Shown here in pieces: positions 26,218 to 35,347 of a stretch of DNA of 64,000 nt. The notes under the pieces were generated by a model, which was not told where the DNA came from, did not search any database, and saw only the letters and a list, made by a program, of their open reading frames with translations. Source of the stretch: Cohaesibacter haloalkalitolerans (GTDB taxonomy: Bacteria; Pseudomonadota; Alphaproteobacteria; Rhizobiales; Cohaesibacteraceae). Position 1 is the stretch's first letter; each line of letters begins with the position of its first letter. A program made the position numbers and the translations under genes. The stretch lies in the NCBI RefSeq assembly GCF_003574655.1, contig NZ_QNUM01000002.1, positions 682,001-746,000 of the forward strand, read 5' to 3'.

Positions 26218-26434
26218 CGTTGCCCTTATCTCGCCCAGACAGCTCCAGAGCAACAGCCCATTGGCTCCGCATGATCAAAATCAAACTCTTTGGCGTTTCC
26301 CGCATTGACTTCGCAAGCGCTTTGCTTATGGTTTGCGCCCATGACAGATCACCCATCCCGGACCGGCAGTCCGGCAGTTGGGGCGATCTTCCGGCCGTTA
26401 TCACCATCAACACGACTAGCTGAAAGCAAGAGAC

Positions 26435-27289
26435 ATGACTCAAGTTGATCTGACCGCGCTTCAAGGCACGATTGAAGAAGGCTTCGATGCTCGCGAATCC
26501 ATCAATAGCAACACAACCGGCGACATCAGGGATGCGGTTGAGAAAGCTCTCACTCTTCTTGATAACGGTATTGTACGCGTCGCTGAAAAAGCCGCCGACG
26601 GAAACTGGGTCGTCAATCAGTGGCTGAAGAAGGCCGTGCTGCTGTCCTTCCGCCTCAATGCCATGGAAGTCATCAAGGGTGGCCCGGGCGACGCGACCTG
26701 GTGGGACAAGGTTCCTTCCAAGTTTGACGGCTGGGGCGGGATCGATTTCGAGAATGCCGGTTTCCGCGCCGTGCCGAACTGCATCGTGCGCCGCTCTGCC
26801 TTCATCGGCAAGGGCGTTGTGCTGATGCCGTCCTTCGTCAATCTTGGTGCCTATGTTGATGAAGGCACCATGATCGACACATGGGCAACCGTCGGCTCTT
26901 GCGCCCAGATCGGCAAACATGTTCACATTTCCGGCGGCGCTGGCATCGGCGGCGTTCTGGAGCCGCTGCAGGCTGGCCCGGTTGTCATCGAAGACAATTG
27001 CTTCATCGGCGCCCGCGCCGAAGTGGCCGAAGGCGTGATCGTGCGTGAAGGCTCCGTTCTTTCCATGGGCGTCTATCTGGGTGCTTCCACCAAGATCATC
27101 GACCGCGCCACCGGCGAGATCTTCATGGGCGAAGTGCCTCCCTACTCGGTTGTCGTTTCCGGCACCATGCCCGGCAAGCCGCTGCCGGATGGCACCCCGG
27201 GGCCGAACCTTTATTGTGCCGTAATCGTCAAGCGCGTCGACGAGCGCACCCGCTCGAAGACCTCGATCAACGAGCTGCTGCGCGACTGA
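26435..27289 (+). CDS. dapD: 2,3,4,5-tetrahydropyridine-2,6-dicarboxylate N-succinyltransferase
   Basis: A 284-residue enzyme of the lysine/diaminopimelate pathway. The N-terminal helical domain precedes a left-handed beta-helix of hexapeptide repeats ([23 protein letters not shown]-type repeats, then [40 protein letters not shown], given here in pieces). The family hallmark [14 protein letters not shown] holds residues for binding succinyl-CoA. It acts as a trimer in the cytoplasm. The succinyl branch is completed by dapE at 29164. Confidence 0.97.
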   Translation: MTQVDLTALQGTIEEGFDARESINSNTTGDIRDAVEKALTLLDNGIVRVAEKAADGNWVVNQWLKKAVLLSFRLNAMEVIKGGPGDATWWDKVPSKFDGWGGIDFENAGFRAVPNCIVRRSAFIGKGVVLMPSFVNLGAYVDEGTMIDTWATVGSCAQIGKHVHISGGAGIGGVLEPLQAGPVVIEDNCFIGARAEVAEGVIVREGSVLSMGVYLGASTKIIDRATGEIFMGEVPPYSVVVSGTMPGKPLPDGTPGPNLYCAVIVKRVDERTRSKTSINELLRD

Positions 27290-27321
27290 TCAGCCGACAG
27301 GTTTTTGCGCAGAACTCCATT

Positions 27322-27357
27322 GTCCCGTCTCTTTCACCAGAGGCGGGACTTTTTTTA
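27322..27357 (+). terminator. Intrinsic terminator after dapD
   Basis: GTCCCGTCTC (27322-27331) pairs with GAGGCGGGAC (27340-27349; one G-T pair), followed by a run of seven T. Confidence 0.9.
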
Positions 27358-27366
27358 CTTTCCCGC

Positions 27367-27397
27367 TTGACCTAGAGTGCACTCTAACACTTAGCCT
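27367..27397 (+). promoter_or_regulatory. MerR-type promoter with palindromic operator
   Basis: TTGACC (27367-27372) and TAGCCT (27392-27397) are 19 bases apart, the long spacer typical of MerR-activated promoters. A perfect 14-base palindrome, TAGAGTGCACTCTA, fills 27373-27386. It should be the site of the MerR protein encoded next. Confidence 0.8.
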
Positions 27398-27425
27398 CCG
27401 TCTCCATCGAAACAGGAGCAGTCCC

Positions 27426-27854
27426 TTGAAGATTGGAAATCTGGCCCGGCTGACCGGTCTGTCCGTCCATACCATCCGCTATTACGAGAAGATCGGGCTT
27501 CTGCCCGATGCCTCCCGTGATGCCGGTGGGCGGCGGCAATATGGCATGGAAATCGCCAGCTGGCTGACCTTTCTCAAGCATCTCAAGGCAACCGGCATGG
27601 GCATTTCGGACATGGTCCGCTACGCCCAGCTGCGCGCCGAAGGCCCGCACACGGCCACCGCCCGGCGGGAGATGCTGGAAGCCCGGCAGCAAACGGTGCT
27701 GAGGCAGATTGAAGATTTGCAAGCGACGCTGCCTGTTCTCGATCAGAAAATCAATTTCTATCGCGACATGGAAAAAGCCCATGTCATGGAGGCAGAACAT
27801 GCGACAGACACAAGCAAAATCCCCCGTATCCGACAATCAGGCAAGCGCCCTTGA
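27426..27854 (+). CDS. MerR family transcriptional regulator
   Basis: A 142-residue regulator. The winged-helix N terminus reads KIGNLARLTGLSVHTIRYYE, the MerR hallmark, followed by KIGLLPDASRDAGGRRQY and a coiled-coil dimer helix with LRQIEDLQATLPVLDQKINFY. It has no cysteine in the sensor part, so it is unlikely to bind metals and is closer to small-molecule MerR proteins. The start is TTG with AGGAG eight bases upstream. It overlaps the CMD gene by 56 bases and probably activates both through the palindromic promoter upstream. Confidence 0.92.
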   Translation: MKIGNLARLTGLSVHTIRYYEKIGLLPDASRDAGGRRQYGMEIASWLTFLKHLKATGMGISDMVRYAQLRAEGPHTATARREMLEARQQTVLRQIEDLQATLPVLDQKINFYRDMEKAHVMEAEHATDTSKIPRIRQSGKRP

Positions 27855-28224
27855 GCGTGCCCGCGCCTATTGCGACGCCCATCATCCCGGTCTTGAGGCA
27901 ACGCTGAATGACTGGTTCGGCGACATGCTGCCAGAATTTGGCGAAAGCCTGATCGAGTGGGCCTATGGCCGCCATTACTCCCGGCCGGGGCTCGACAGCA
28001 AAACCCGCCAGTTGGCAACCGTTGCCGCTCTCACGGTATTGGGAGGGCAGACCGCACCACAGCTCAAGATCAACATCGAACACACCCTCGCTGTCGGGGC
28101 AAGCGAACAGGAGATTGTCGAGGTGATCTGGCAGATGGCGGTCTATGGCGGCTTGCCAGCAGCCATCAACGGCCTTACTGCCGCCAGGGAAGTCTTTGCC
28201 GCCCGCAAGGCTTCGGTTGCCTGA
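27799..28224 (+). CDS. Carboxymuconolactone decarboxylase family protein
   Basis: A 141-residue helical protein of the CMD family. The core is SKTRQLATVAALTVLGGQ and a long helix pair ending EIVEVIWQMAVYGGLPAAING. The AhpD-type redox motif CxxC is absent, so it resembles the decarboxylase branch rather than a peroxide reductase. ATG 27799 has GGAGG seven bases upstream; the frame extends to 27709 but that part overlaps merR and is not conserved. Coupling to MerR suggests that it processes the compound sensed by the regulator. The substrate is unknown. Confidence 0.85.
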   Translation: MRQTQAKSPVSDNQASALERARAYCDAHHPGLEATLNDWFGDMLPEFGESLIEWAYGRHYSRPGLDSKTRQLATVAALTVLGGQTAPQLKINIEHTLAVGASEQEIVEVIWQMAVYGGLPAAINGLTAAREVFAARKASVA

Positions 28225-28445
28225 TCCGCGATTACCCGGTTCTGGCCCCGATTGCAGCTTTCATGCTGGTCGGGGCTGGCACCTGTCCCTCTTTTCCCTC
28301 CCCTATTGGGGGGATAGGGGCCTTTGGATAATTGCCGCCCCTTGCCATGCACGTTAAGCTCTCAATAACAGGAAAGTGATCCTCGTCCACCCCGGCCTCT
28401 TCCAAAGGCCAGATGGCAGGATCATGAAGAATGGGGGGACTGGAG

Positions 28446-28922
28446 ATGACGTTCGAGGGACTGCTATTTGACAGCCGCGGCGAGATAGGACGAAGAGATT
28501 TCTGGTTTGCCCATCTGTTCCTGTTCCCGATGGAGGTTGGCGCCGCCTTCCTGTTCCGGGTCGACAAGAACGAGCTGTGCACACAGGATCCCTCTACCTT
28601 CCTTGGCAAATCCTATTATGTCGCTCTGGCCATCATGGCCTTTGTCTTTCTGTTCATGTGGTATTGTGTGGTCATCAAACGACTGCACAAGCTGGGCCGC
28701 GGCCACAAGAGCTTCTTTGCCTATGCCATTCCCATTCTGCTGACGCTCAGCGCACTGGCTCCGCATTTTCCGCTTTCCTGCACGATCGAGTTCAGCAGCC
28801 GGCTGATGTATTTGACACCACTCATTCCCTTCTGGCTGATCTATTTCGTTGATCTTGGCATCATGAGCCACCGGAAACCCCAGTCGGAAGATGAGAACGA
28901 CCAGCCGATGACGGCGATCTAG
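28446..28922 (+). CDS. DUF805 family membrane protein
   Basis: A 158-residue integral membrane protein with four predicted helices. It shows the DUF805 pattern: a start of about FEGLLFDSRGEIGRRDFWFAHL (in two parts here), where the RGRIGR-like turn and the RDFW motif precede helix one, and KRLHKLGRGHKSF after helix two (family R-LHD-x-GRSG). The second ATG at 28446 is preferred because GGGGGG lies seven bases upstream; the first ATG is at 28431. The function of the family is unknown. Confidence 0.8.
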   Translation: MTFEGLLFDSRGEIGRRDFWFAHLFLFPMEVGAAFLFRVDKNELCTQDPSTFLGKSYYVALAIMAFVFLFMWYCVVIKRLHKLGRGHKSFFAYAIPILLTLSALAPHFPLSCTIEFSSRLMYLTPLIPFWLIYFVDLGIMSHRKPQSEDENDQPMTAI

Positions 28923-28999
28923 TCACCCCCCTCCCGCTCACCTCCCATTCACCTCCTCAGGCAGGGTTTCATCCGGCCGAGGCTATCTTGCTTCTTTGG

Positions 29000-29027
29000 T
29001 CACGCTTCTGGGATCACGCTTCTGGGA
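29000..29027. repeat. 14-base tandem direct repeat
   Basis: TCACGCTTCTGGGA occurs twice without a gap at 29000-29013 and 29014-29027, upstream of dapE. Confidence 0.95.
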
Positions 29028-29163
29028 CTGTTGTCACAAAGCGGTTGAAGGCTGGCGACGGCACGCTTATGCTCGCCCCGAACTACAGACCTGCGCCCGC
29101 ACGCCTTGCCCCCGAGGCCTGTCGGCGCCTTCATCGCTTATCATCCATAGAAAGCGCCCGAGA

Positions 29164-30333
29164 ATGACCAAAGCTCCTTCCGCGACGGACCTTGCCTGCG
29201 CCCTCATCCAATGCCCCAGTGTCACCCCGAAGGAGGCCGGAGTTCTGGCCTATCTGGAGCGGCAGCTCAGCCCGTTCGGCTTTGAAATCCACCGTCCGGT
29301 CTTCTCCGAGCCCGGCTATCCGGACGTGGAAAACATGTTCGCCAAAATCACCGGTGGCGATGGACCGCATCTGGCCTTTGCCGGTCACGTCGACGTGGTG
29401 CCCGCTGGCGACGAAACCCTGTGGACCCTCCCCCCGTTCAGCGGCGCAGTGAAGGATGGCCTTTTGCATGGTCGCGGCGCTGCCGACATGAAGGGCGGCG
29501 TGGCAGCTTTCGTTGCCGCCACCCTGCGCTATGTCGAGGCGCATGGCGAGCCGAAGGGCACGGTTTCCTTCGTGCTGACCGGCGACGAGGAAGGCCCGGC
29601 CAAGAACGGCACCGTCAAGCTGATGCAATGGGCCGCCGAGCGTGGCGAACAGTTTTCCGACTCCATTGTCGGGGAGCCGACCAATCCGAACCAGATGGGC
29701 GACATGATCAAGGTCGGTCGCCGTGGCAGCCAGTCTGGCACCCTCACCGTAAGCGGCAAACAGGGGCATGTGGCCTATCCACATCTGGCCAGCAACCCGG
29801 TTCCGGTTCTGGCCCGTCTGGTCGAACAGATCAGCGCCGAAGTTCTGGATCATGGCACGGATTTCTTCCAGCCGAGCAATCTGGAATTCATCTCCATGGA
29901 CGTGGGCAACGAGACCTGGAACCTCATTCCCAAGAGCGCCTCGGCCCGTTTCAACGTTCGTTTCAACGACCTGTGGAATGCGGAAAAGCTGGAAGCCTTC
30001 GTGCTGGAGCATGCCCGCAAACATCTCCCCGATGATGCATTCACACTCTCGCTGACCCTTGAAGACGACGGCAGCGAGGCCTTCCTGACCCGTTCGGAAA
30101 GCCTCATCGGCCGCTTTTCCAAGGCGGTGGAAGCCATCACTGGCCGGACGCCGGAGCTTTCTACCGGTGGCGGCACGTCGGACGCCCGTTTCATCAAGAA
30201 CTATTGCCCGGTGATCGAGTTCGGCCTCGTCGGGCAGACCATGCACATGATCGATGAGCATGTCGCCGTTGCCGACCTCGAGCAGCTCGCCGACATCTAC
30301 TATGAATTCATGCTGCAGTATTTCGAACGGTAG
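29164..30333 (+). CDS. dapE: Succinyl-diaminopimelate desuccinylase
   Basis: A 389-residue M20 metallopeptidase-fold enzyme. It has the first metal motif FAGHVDVVPAG (His and Asp), the second GRGAADMKGGVAAF (Asp), the catalytic glutamate pair GDEEGPAKNG, and the late metal ligand in the Y-C-P-V-I-E-F-G and TMHMIDEHV region. It splits N-succinyl-LL-diaminopimelate into succinate and LL-DAP for lysine and cell-wall synthesis. ATG 29164 was chosen; the open frame from 28996 lacks similarity and includes a tandem 14-base repeat. The succinylase route matches dapD nearby. Confidence 0.96.
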   Translation: MTKAPSATDLACALIQCPSVTPKEAGVLAYLERQLSPFGFEIHRPVFSEPGYPDVENMFAKITGGDGPHLAFAGHVDVVPAGDETLWTLPPFSGAVKDGLLHGRGAADMKGGVAAFVAATLRYVEAHGEPKGTVSFVLTGDEEGPAKNGTVKLMQWAAERGEQFSDSIVGEPTNPNQMGDMIKVGRRGSQSGTLTVSGKQGHVAYPHLASNPVPVLARLVEQISAEVLDHGTDFFQPSNLEFISMDVGNETWNLIPKSASARFNVRFNDLWNAEKLEAFVLEHARKHLPDDAFTLSLTLEDDGSEAFLTRSESLIGRFSKAVEAITGRTPELSTGGGTSDARFIKNYCPVIEFGLVGQTMHMIDEHVAVADLEQLADIYYEFMLQYFER

Positions 30334-30460
30334 GACCGACTGCTCCTGCAATCTGTGGGCGGGGCTGGCCTTGTCAGCCCTGTCTGCATTCGGGCTAGTC
30401 TCCTGATCATCAGATGCCTTATCGTCTTTTACGCATTTCTCACCGACTGAACGGCGCTCA

Positions 30461-31042
30461 ATGACCTATATTGTCTACCATCTCGAGCTTCTGTGGGCCT
30501 TTGTACGCGGCAAGAGCGATGCGCTCTACGGGATCGATGCCACGCGGCGCGGCTTCTGGCGATCCTTTATGGCCATTCTGCTGGTCGAGCCGCTGGGCAT
30601 GTTCTATGCCCTGCTGTTCGGCTATCTGGACGAAGTGCTGCTGTTCCGGTCGGGCGGCTTTCCGCTCTATCTGTTGCAGCTGTTTCTCGACTGGGGCCTG
30701 CCCGCCATCCTGTTGTTTGCGCTGCTCAACCTGCTTGGATACAGGGACAGCTATATTCCGCTTATGGTCAGTTACAACTGGCTCAATGTCATCATGGTGG
30801 TGATCACGATCCTGCCCGGCGCGCTGATGACTGCCCATCTCATTCCGGTGCAACTGGCTGTCCTGCTGATGCTCGCCATCTATGGTTTTGCCATGTGGAT
30901 CGCCTATCGGCTTTACAGTTTCGTGCTGCAATGCCCACCGTTTACGGCGCTTGGCCTGTCGATCCTGATGATGATCGTCGGGATTGCCTCTGCCTTCTGG
31001 CTGCAGAGCATCAGCCATTCGCTGCTTGTCGTTTCAGGCTAG
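30461..31042 (+). CDS. Conserved multi-pass membrane protein of unknown function
   Basis: A 193-residue protein of about five membrane helices with few charged residues. The N-terminal YHLELLWAFVRGKSDALYGIDATRRGFWRSF is cytoplasmic-looking, and LFLDWGLPAILLFALLNLLGYRD follows. It stands between dapE and truA, a position also held by such a gene in related alphaproteobacteria as far as I recall. Its TAG stop overlaps the truA stop: CTAG at 31039-31042 serves both strands. I do not assign a function. Confidence 0.75.
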   Translation: MTYIVYHLELLWAFVRGKSDALYGIDATRRGFWRSFMAILLVEPLGMFYALLFGYLDEVLLFRSGGFPLYLLQLFLDWGLPAILLFALLNLLGYRDSYIPLMVSYNWLNVIMVVITILPGALMTAHLIPVQLAVLLMLAIYGFAMWIAYRLYSFVLQCPPFTALGLSILMMIVGIASAFWLQSISHSLLVVSG

Positions 31043-31833
31043 TCTTTCTTGTGGCCCCGCCAGGGCTCCTCAACAATCTCGTAAACCTCATCCTCGCGAT
31101 AATCAACGCGGGTGAGATAGAGTCCGTCCGGAGGGGCGACAGGGCCGCAGGCTTGGCGATCGCGGGCTTCAAGACTCTCAGTGATCCAGTCCACCGGCTT
31201 GCGGCCGGAGCCAACCTCGGCCAGCGAGCCGACAAACGAGCGAATCTGGTTGTGCAGGAACGACCGAGCCATGGCGTCGAGATAGACCCATTCGCCCTCG
31301 CGGCTGACGCGCAGCATCTCCATGGTCCGCCACGGGCTTTTGGCCTGACAGGCGGTGGCGCGGAAGGTCGTGAAGTCATGATGCCCGATGAGCCGGTCGG
31401 CTCCCTGCTGCATCAGTTCGACATCGATGGGGAAGCTATATTGCCAGGCGCGCCCCATCTCGAAGGTCAGCGGGGCGCGGCGGTTGCAGATGCGATAGCG
31501 GTAGTAGCGCTTGACGGCCTTGAAACGGCTATCGAACTCGCCGGTCACTTTCCATGCACCAAGCACCGCAACACCGGTTTCCTTGAGAAAGAAATTGAGC
31601 GCGGCGGTAATCTTCTGGCTGTGCCAGTCCCGTTCGAGATCAAAATGGGCAACCTGCCCCGTCGCGTGGACGCCGGAATCCGTCCGCCCCGCCCCGAACA
31701 GGGTGATCCGCTCATGGGTGAAGGTGTAGATGGAATCCTCGATCAGTTCCATGACGGAGGGCGCATTGTCCTGCCGCTGCCAGCCTGAGAACGGTCGGCC
31801 ATCATATTCAATCAGAAGCTTGTAACGAGGCAT
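31039..31833 (-). CDS. truA: tRNA pseudouridine(38-40) synthase
   Basis: A 264-residue TruA. The catalytic aspartate sits in FGAGRTDSGVHATGQVAHFD, and RRYYRYRICNRR, ARSFLHNQIRSFVGSL and LYLTRVDY are conserved RNA-binding or core segments. It isomerises uridines 38-40 of the anticodon arm. It is the third gene of a def-fmt-truA series on the minus strand. Confidence 0.96.
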   Translation of the reverse strand: MPRYKLLIEYDGRPFSGWQRQDNAPSVMELIEDSIYTFTHERITLFGAGRTDSGVHATGQVAHFDLERDWHSQKITAALNFFLKETGVAVLGAWKVTGEFDSRFKAVKRYYRYRICNRRAPLTFEMGRAWQYSFPIDVELMQQGADRLIGHHDFTTFRATACQAKSPWRTMEMLRVSREGEWVYLDAMARSFLHNQIRSFVGSLAEVGSGRKPVDWITESLEARDRQACGPVAPPDGLYLTRVDYREDEVYEIVEEPWRGHKKD

Positions 31834-31845
31834 GGCGTCTCTTCA

Positions 31846-32775
31846 TCAGGCGATCACGTCGCCAATCTTCAGGTCGGCACCGCGCAGGAATTCGTCGGCC
31901 TTCATGGCGCCCTTGCCTGCCCGCTGCAACATGACGAGGCGAACCGCGCCCGCGCCGCAAGCAACCGTCATGGCATCATCAAGCAGCTCCCCCGGAGCGC
32001 CCTTGCCATCGGCCAGTTCCGAGCGCAGCAGCTTGACGCGCTGGGCCTTGCCACGGATGGTCATCTCGCACCACGCGCCCGGAAATGGCGAAAGGCCGCG
32101 AATGGTGTTGTGGATTTCGTCTGCCGGTCTTGCGAAGTCGATGCGGCTTTCCGCCTTGTCGATCTTTTTGGCGTAAGTGACGCCCTCGTCCGGCTGCGGG
32201 CGGGACTTCAGCAGCCCGCGCGACAGGGCTGCCAGCGCCCGGACCATCAGGTCGGCACCGAGCACCATCATGCGATCGTGCAAATCCTCGGCCGTCATCT
32301 CGGCGGTGATGGCAATGGTCTCGGACATGCAGATGTCGCCGGTATCAAGCCCTTCGTCCATGCGCATGACCTGAACACCGGTCTCCCGGTCGCCCGCCAT
32401 GATGGCGCGCTGGATCGGAGCAGCGCCGCGCCAGCGCGGCAGCAGCGAGCCATGCAGGTTGAGGCAGCCTTCACGCGGTGCCTCAAGAATAGCCTTCGGC
32501 AGCAGCAGGCCATAGGCAACCACGACGGCAACATCGGCATCGAGCGCCCGGAATTTTTCCTGCTCTTCTTCCGATTTCAGTGACGTCGGTGTGAAAACAG
32601 GCAGGCCAAGCTGTTCTGCAGCCTCGTGCACCGGGGTCTTGCGCTCTTCCATGCCGCGCCCTGCCGGTCTTGGCGGCTGGGAATAGACAGCAACCACCTC
32701 GTGGCCCTGCCCGACGATTTCCATCAGGGTGGGAACCGAAAAATCCGGAGCCCCCATAAAGACAACGCGCAGCAT
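31846..32775 (-). CDS. fmt: Methionyl-tRNA formyltransferase
   Basis: A 309-residue enzyme with formyltransferase motifs: [15 protein letters not shown] at the start, [19 protein letters not shown] with catalytic Asn and His, and EGLDTGDI with the catalytic Asp. The C-terminal OB-like domain binds tRNA. It formylates initiator Met-tRNA with 10-formyl-THF. It lies between def and truA, with 12 bases to truA and about 40 to def. Confidence 0.96.
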   Translation of the reverse strand: MLRVVFMGAPDFSVPTLMEIVGQGHEVVAVYSQPPRPAGRGMEERKTPVHEAAEQLGLPVFTPTSLKSEEEQEKFRALDADVAVVVAYGLLLPKAILEAPREGCLNLHGSLLPRWRGAAPIQRAIMAGDRETGVQVMRMDEGLDTGDICMSETIAITAEMTAEDLHDRMMVLGADLMVRALAALSRGLLKSRPQPDEGVTYAKKIDKAESRIDFARPADEIHNTIRGLSPFPGAWCEMTIRGKAQRVKLLRSELADGKGAPGELLDDAMTVACGAGAVRLVMLQRAGKGAMKADEFLRGADLKIGDVIA

Positions 32776-32815
32776 GCTCGCCCCTTTCCAAGGTGGTGAC
32801 GGTTTGACAGACGCC

Positions 32816-33334
32816 CTAGAGGACGCTCTTGTCCTTCTGTTTCGCCAGCTTGGTGAATTTCTTGATCACCCGGTCGCGACGCAACTTGGAGATATAGTCA
32901 ATGAACAGAGCACCGTTCAGATGATCGAACTCATGCTGAGCACAGGTTGCATCAAGACCATCGAGCTCAAGCTGCTGCTCCTTGCCGAAACGGTCCAGAA
33001 ACTTCATCGTCACAAGCTTGGGCCGGTCAACCTCCGCATAATATTCCGGAATCGACAGACACCCCTCTTCGTGGGTGTTCAGCTCTTCTGACTGCAAGAT
33101 GATCTGCGGATTGATCATGCAGATGGGGGCGTTTTCCTCACGTGAGGTATCCATCACAAAGATGCGTCTGTCCACGCCCACCTGTATGCCAGCCAAGCCG
33201 ATGCCCGGGGCCTTATACATGGTTTCCAGCATATTATCGAGAAGTCTGCGCAGATCATCGTCCACGCGCTCAACCGGAAGCGACTGCTTTCGCAGGATCG
33301 GATCCGGCAATGTTACAATATCCATCACTGCCAT
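32816..33334 (-). CDS. def: Peptide deformylase
   Basis: A 172-residue iron/zinc enzyme removing the formyl group from nascent proteins. Motif 1 reads [10 protein letters not shown] (the usual GIGLAAxQ with one alanine changed to glycine), motif 2 EEGCLSIP supplies the cysteine ligand, and motif 3 [11 protein letters not shown] supplies HExxH histidines and glutamate. ATG 33334 gives an N terminus that aligns with E. coli Def; longer ORF starts are rejected. It is first in the def-fmt-truA operon. Confidence 0.95.
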   Translation of the reverse strand: MAVMDIVTLPDPILRKQSLPVERVDDDLRRLLDNMLETMYKAPGIGLAGIQVGVDRRIFVMDTSREENAPICMINPQIILQSEELNTHEEGCLSIPEYYAEVDRPKLVTMKFLDRFGKEQQLELDGLDATCAQHEFDHLNGALFIDYISKLRRDRVIKKFTKLAKQKDKSVL

Positions 33335-33491
33335 GAAGCTGAAATAAGCGTTTCCGCCGCGAGCGTCAATCGCAAAGCGCATCAAGGGACAGGAAAATCC
33401 TGAGCTTTTCGCATTAAGTCCAAACTTGGTCGGCCTTTAATATGTTCACTCTTTGTTTCTCACCATCCCCGAATCGCTCTATAGTCACGCC

Positions 33492-34835
33492 ATGAATGAC
33501 ATCGTGATCACCATCGGCCAGCATGGCCTCACCACATTTCAGGTGCTGATCGGCGCTCTGGCGCTGATCGCAGGGCTTGTCCTGTCGCTGCTGCTGGGCT
33601 TCATGCGGCAGAACGGCAACCGGGAACAGGCGCTCTATGAGGCGCAGGAGCAGGCGCGAGCCCAGCGGGCGCAGGTGGAGGAGCTTTCCCGCCTGCAGGC
33701 CGAAATGACCGGGCGCATGCAGACGATGGCCGAGATCTTCTCGACCCGCCAGACCGAGATGTCCCAGGCGCTGACCAACCGGATGGACGGCATGGGCCAT
33801 CGACTGACCCAGACCGTGACCCGCAGCCTTGGTGAACAGCAGAAGATGACCGGCGACCATTTGCGCGCGCTTTATGAGCGGCTGGCGGTTATCGACAAGG
33901 CGCAGGGCAATATCACCGAACTGTCCGGCCGCGTGGTGGAACTGCAGCAGATCCTTGCCAACAAGCAGACCCGCGGCACCTTCGGACAGGGACGAATGGA
34001 AGCCATCATCGAGGATGCCCTGCCAAGACATGCCTATGATTTTCAGTTCACCCTGTCGAATGGCAAGCGCCCGGACTGCGTCATCCACATCCCCAATGAC
34101 ACCGCCGTGCTGATCATCGATGCCAAATTTCCGCTGGAAGGCTGGACGGCGGTCAAGCAAGCAACCAACCCGGACGAGGACAAGGCCGCCCGCACCCGCT
34201 TCCGCAATGACATCAAGAAGCACATCAAGGATATTTCCGAGCGCTATTTCATCGTCGGCGAGACGCAGGACACGGCCTTCATGTTCGTGCCGTCGGAAAG
34301 CCTGTTTGCCGATTTGCACGAGCAATTCGACGACATCGTGCAGACAGCACACCGCGCCCGTATCGTCATTGTCTCGCCGTCACTGCTTACTCTGTCGATT
34401 CAGGTGATCCAGTCGATCCTCAAGGACGCCCGGATGCGCGAACAGGCCCATATCATCCAGCGCGAAGTGACCCTGCTTGTCGAGGATGTCAGCCGACTGG
34501 ACGACAGGGTCTCCAAGCTGCAAAGCCATTTCGGCCAGGCGCAGAAGGATGTGGAGCAGATCCTCACCTCGACGGGCAAGATTGTCACCCGTGGCCGCAA
34601 GATCGAAGAGATCGACGTCAGCGAGCGGGAGCTGGAAGCTGCAGCACGGGAATTGACCCGGCAAGCGCCCGAGGACAGTCCGACCGAACCTCTGCCGGAT
34701 CTTTCCGAAATGGAGACACCCGCAGTTCCGCTAAGAGCTCACGTCAAAGGCCCCTATGGCATTGCTGGCCCCAAGGACAGTAATGGCGACAACACCGGCG
34801 CTACCGGCTTTCGGTTCGGGCGTGAAGACGACTAG
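33492..34835 (+). CDS. rmuC: DNA recombination protein RmuC
   Basis: A 447-residue protein. An N-terminal hydrophobic helix (about 17-35) anchors it, a long coiled coil follows to about 150, and the nuclease-like RmuC core is seen in ESLFADLHEQFDDIV and AVLIIDAKFPLEGW, with the D-x-K motif. Family members limit inversions at short inverted repeats. The start at ATG 33492 is preferred to the TTG at 33453. It is divergent from the def operon. Confidence 0.93.
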   Translation: MNDIVITIGQHGLTTFQVLIGALALIAGLVLSLLLGFMRQNGNREQALYEAQEQARAQRAQVEELSRLQAEMTGRMQTMAEIFSTRQTEMSQALTNRMDGMGHRLTQTVTRSLGEQQKMTGDHLRALYERLAVIDKAQGNITELSGRVVELQQILANKQTRGTFGQGRMEAIIEDALPRHAYDFQFTLSNGKRPDCVIHIPNDTAVLIIDAKFPLEGWTAVKQATNPDEDKAARTRFRNDIKKHIKDISERYFIVGETQDTAFMFVPSESLFADLHEQFDDIVQTAHRARIVIVSPSLLTLSIQVIQSILKDARMREQAHIIQREVTLLVEDVSRLDDRVSKLQSHFGQAQKDVEQILTSTGKIVTRGRKIEEIDVSERELEAAARELTRQAPEDSPTEPLPDLSEMETPAVPLRAHVKGPYGIAGPKDSNGDNTGATGFRFGREDD

Positions 34836-34922
34836 TTTTCAACCATTGCGACAATAGCACCTTGTCTCAGGGCTGCCTGCGATTCTAGTCTCACACAACG
34901 CCAATCCGATTGCAGGTGCACC

Positions 34923-35267
34923 ATGCGCTTTCTTTTTCTTCTGTCAGCTTTTCTCATCTGTCAGCCAGCCTTTGCCAGCGACTTGCCGCATTATGACTCG
35001 CAAGGCTACTGCACGGCCTATGCGACAGGTCCGGACGGGCAAATTTCCAAAGATATCTACGATCCTTGCCTGACGTCTGAATATTTCGCTCAAGCGCAAC
35101 TTGAGGACCGGTGGAGCGAGATCAGCGGCACGACCCGCCAGCTCTGTGACAAAGCCGCCCGTTCGGACAGGAACGACCGGTCCGGGTCTGGCAGCTATGG
35201 CCTGTTCAAGAGCTGCATTGAAAAACAGGAAAGGCAGGCGAAAGACCTGCCAAAGCCGTCCAACTAG
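34923..35267 (+). CDS. Small exported protein with four cysteines, unknown function
   Basis: A 114-residue precursor. The signal peptide MRFLFLLSAFLICQPAFASD is cut near residue 19. The mature part is polar with cysteines in QGYCTAY, YDPCLTS, RQLCDKA and KSCIEKQ, enough for two disulfides, and is rich in serine and glycine near the end. I recognise no family. It stands alone between rmuC and recR. The leader with a GCAGGTGCACC lead to the ATG is weak as a ribosome site. Confidence 0.65.
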   Translation: MRFLFLLSAFLICQPAFASDLPHYDSQGYCTAYATGPDGQISKDIYDPCLTSEYFAQAQLEDRWSEISGTTRQLCDKAARSDRNDRSGSGSYGLFKSCIEKQERQAKDLPKPSN

Positions 35268-35347
35268 CACACTGCAAACGGCTTGGGTTCGCGTGGCAAA
35301 TGTCTCAGGGACCATTGGGCGGCCAGGTTGGGCGTCGCCAGGGCTCG

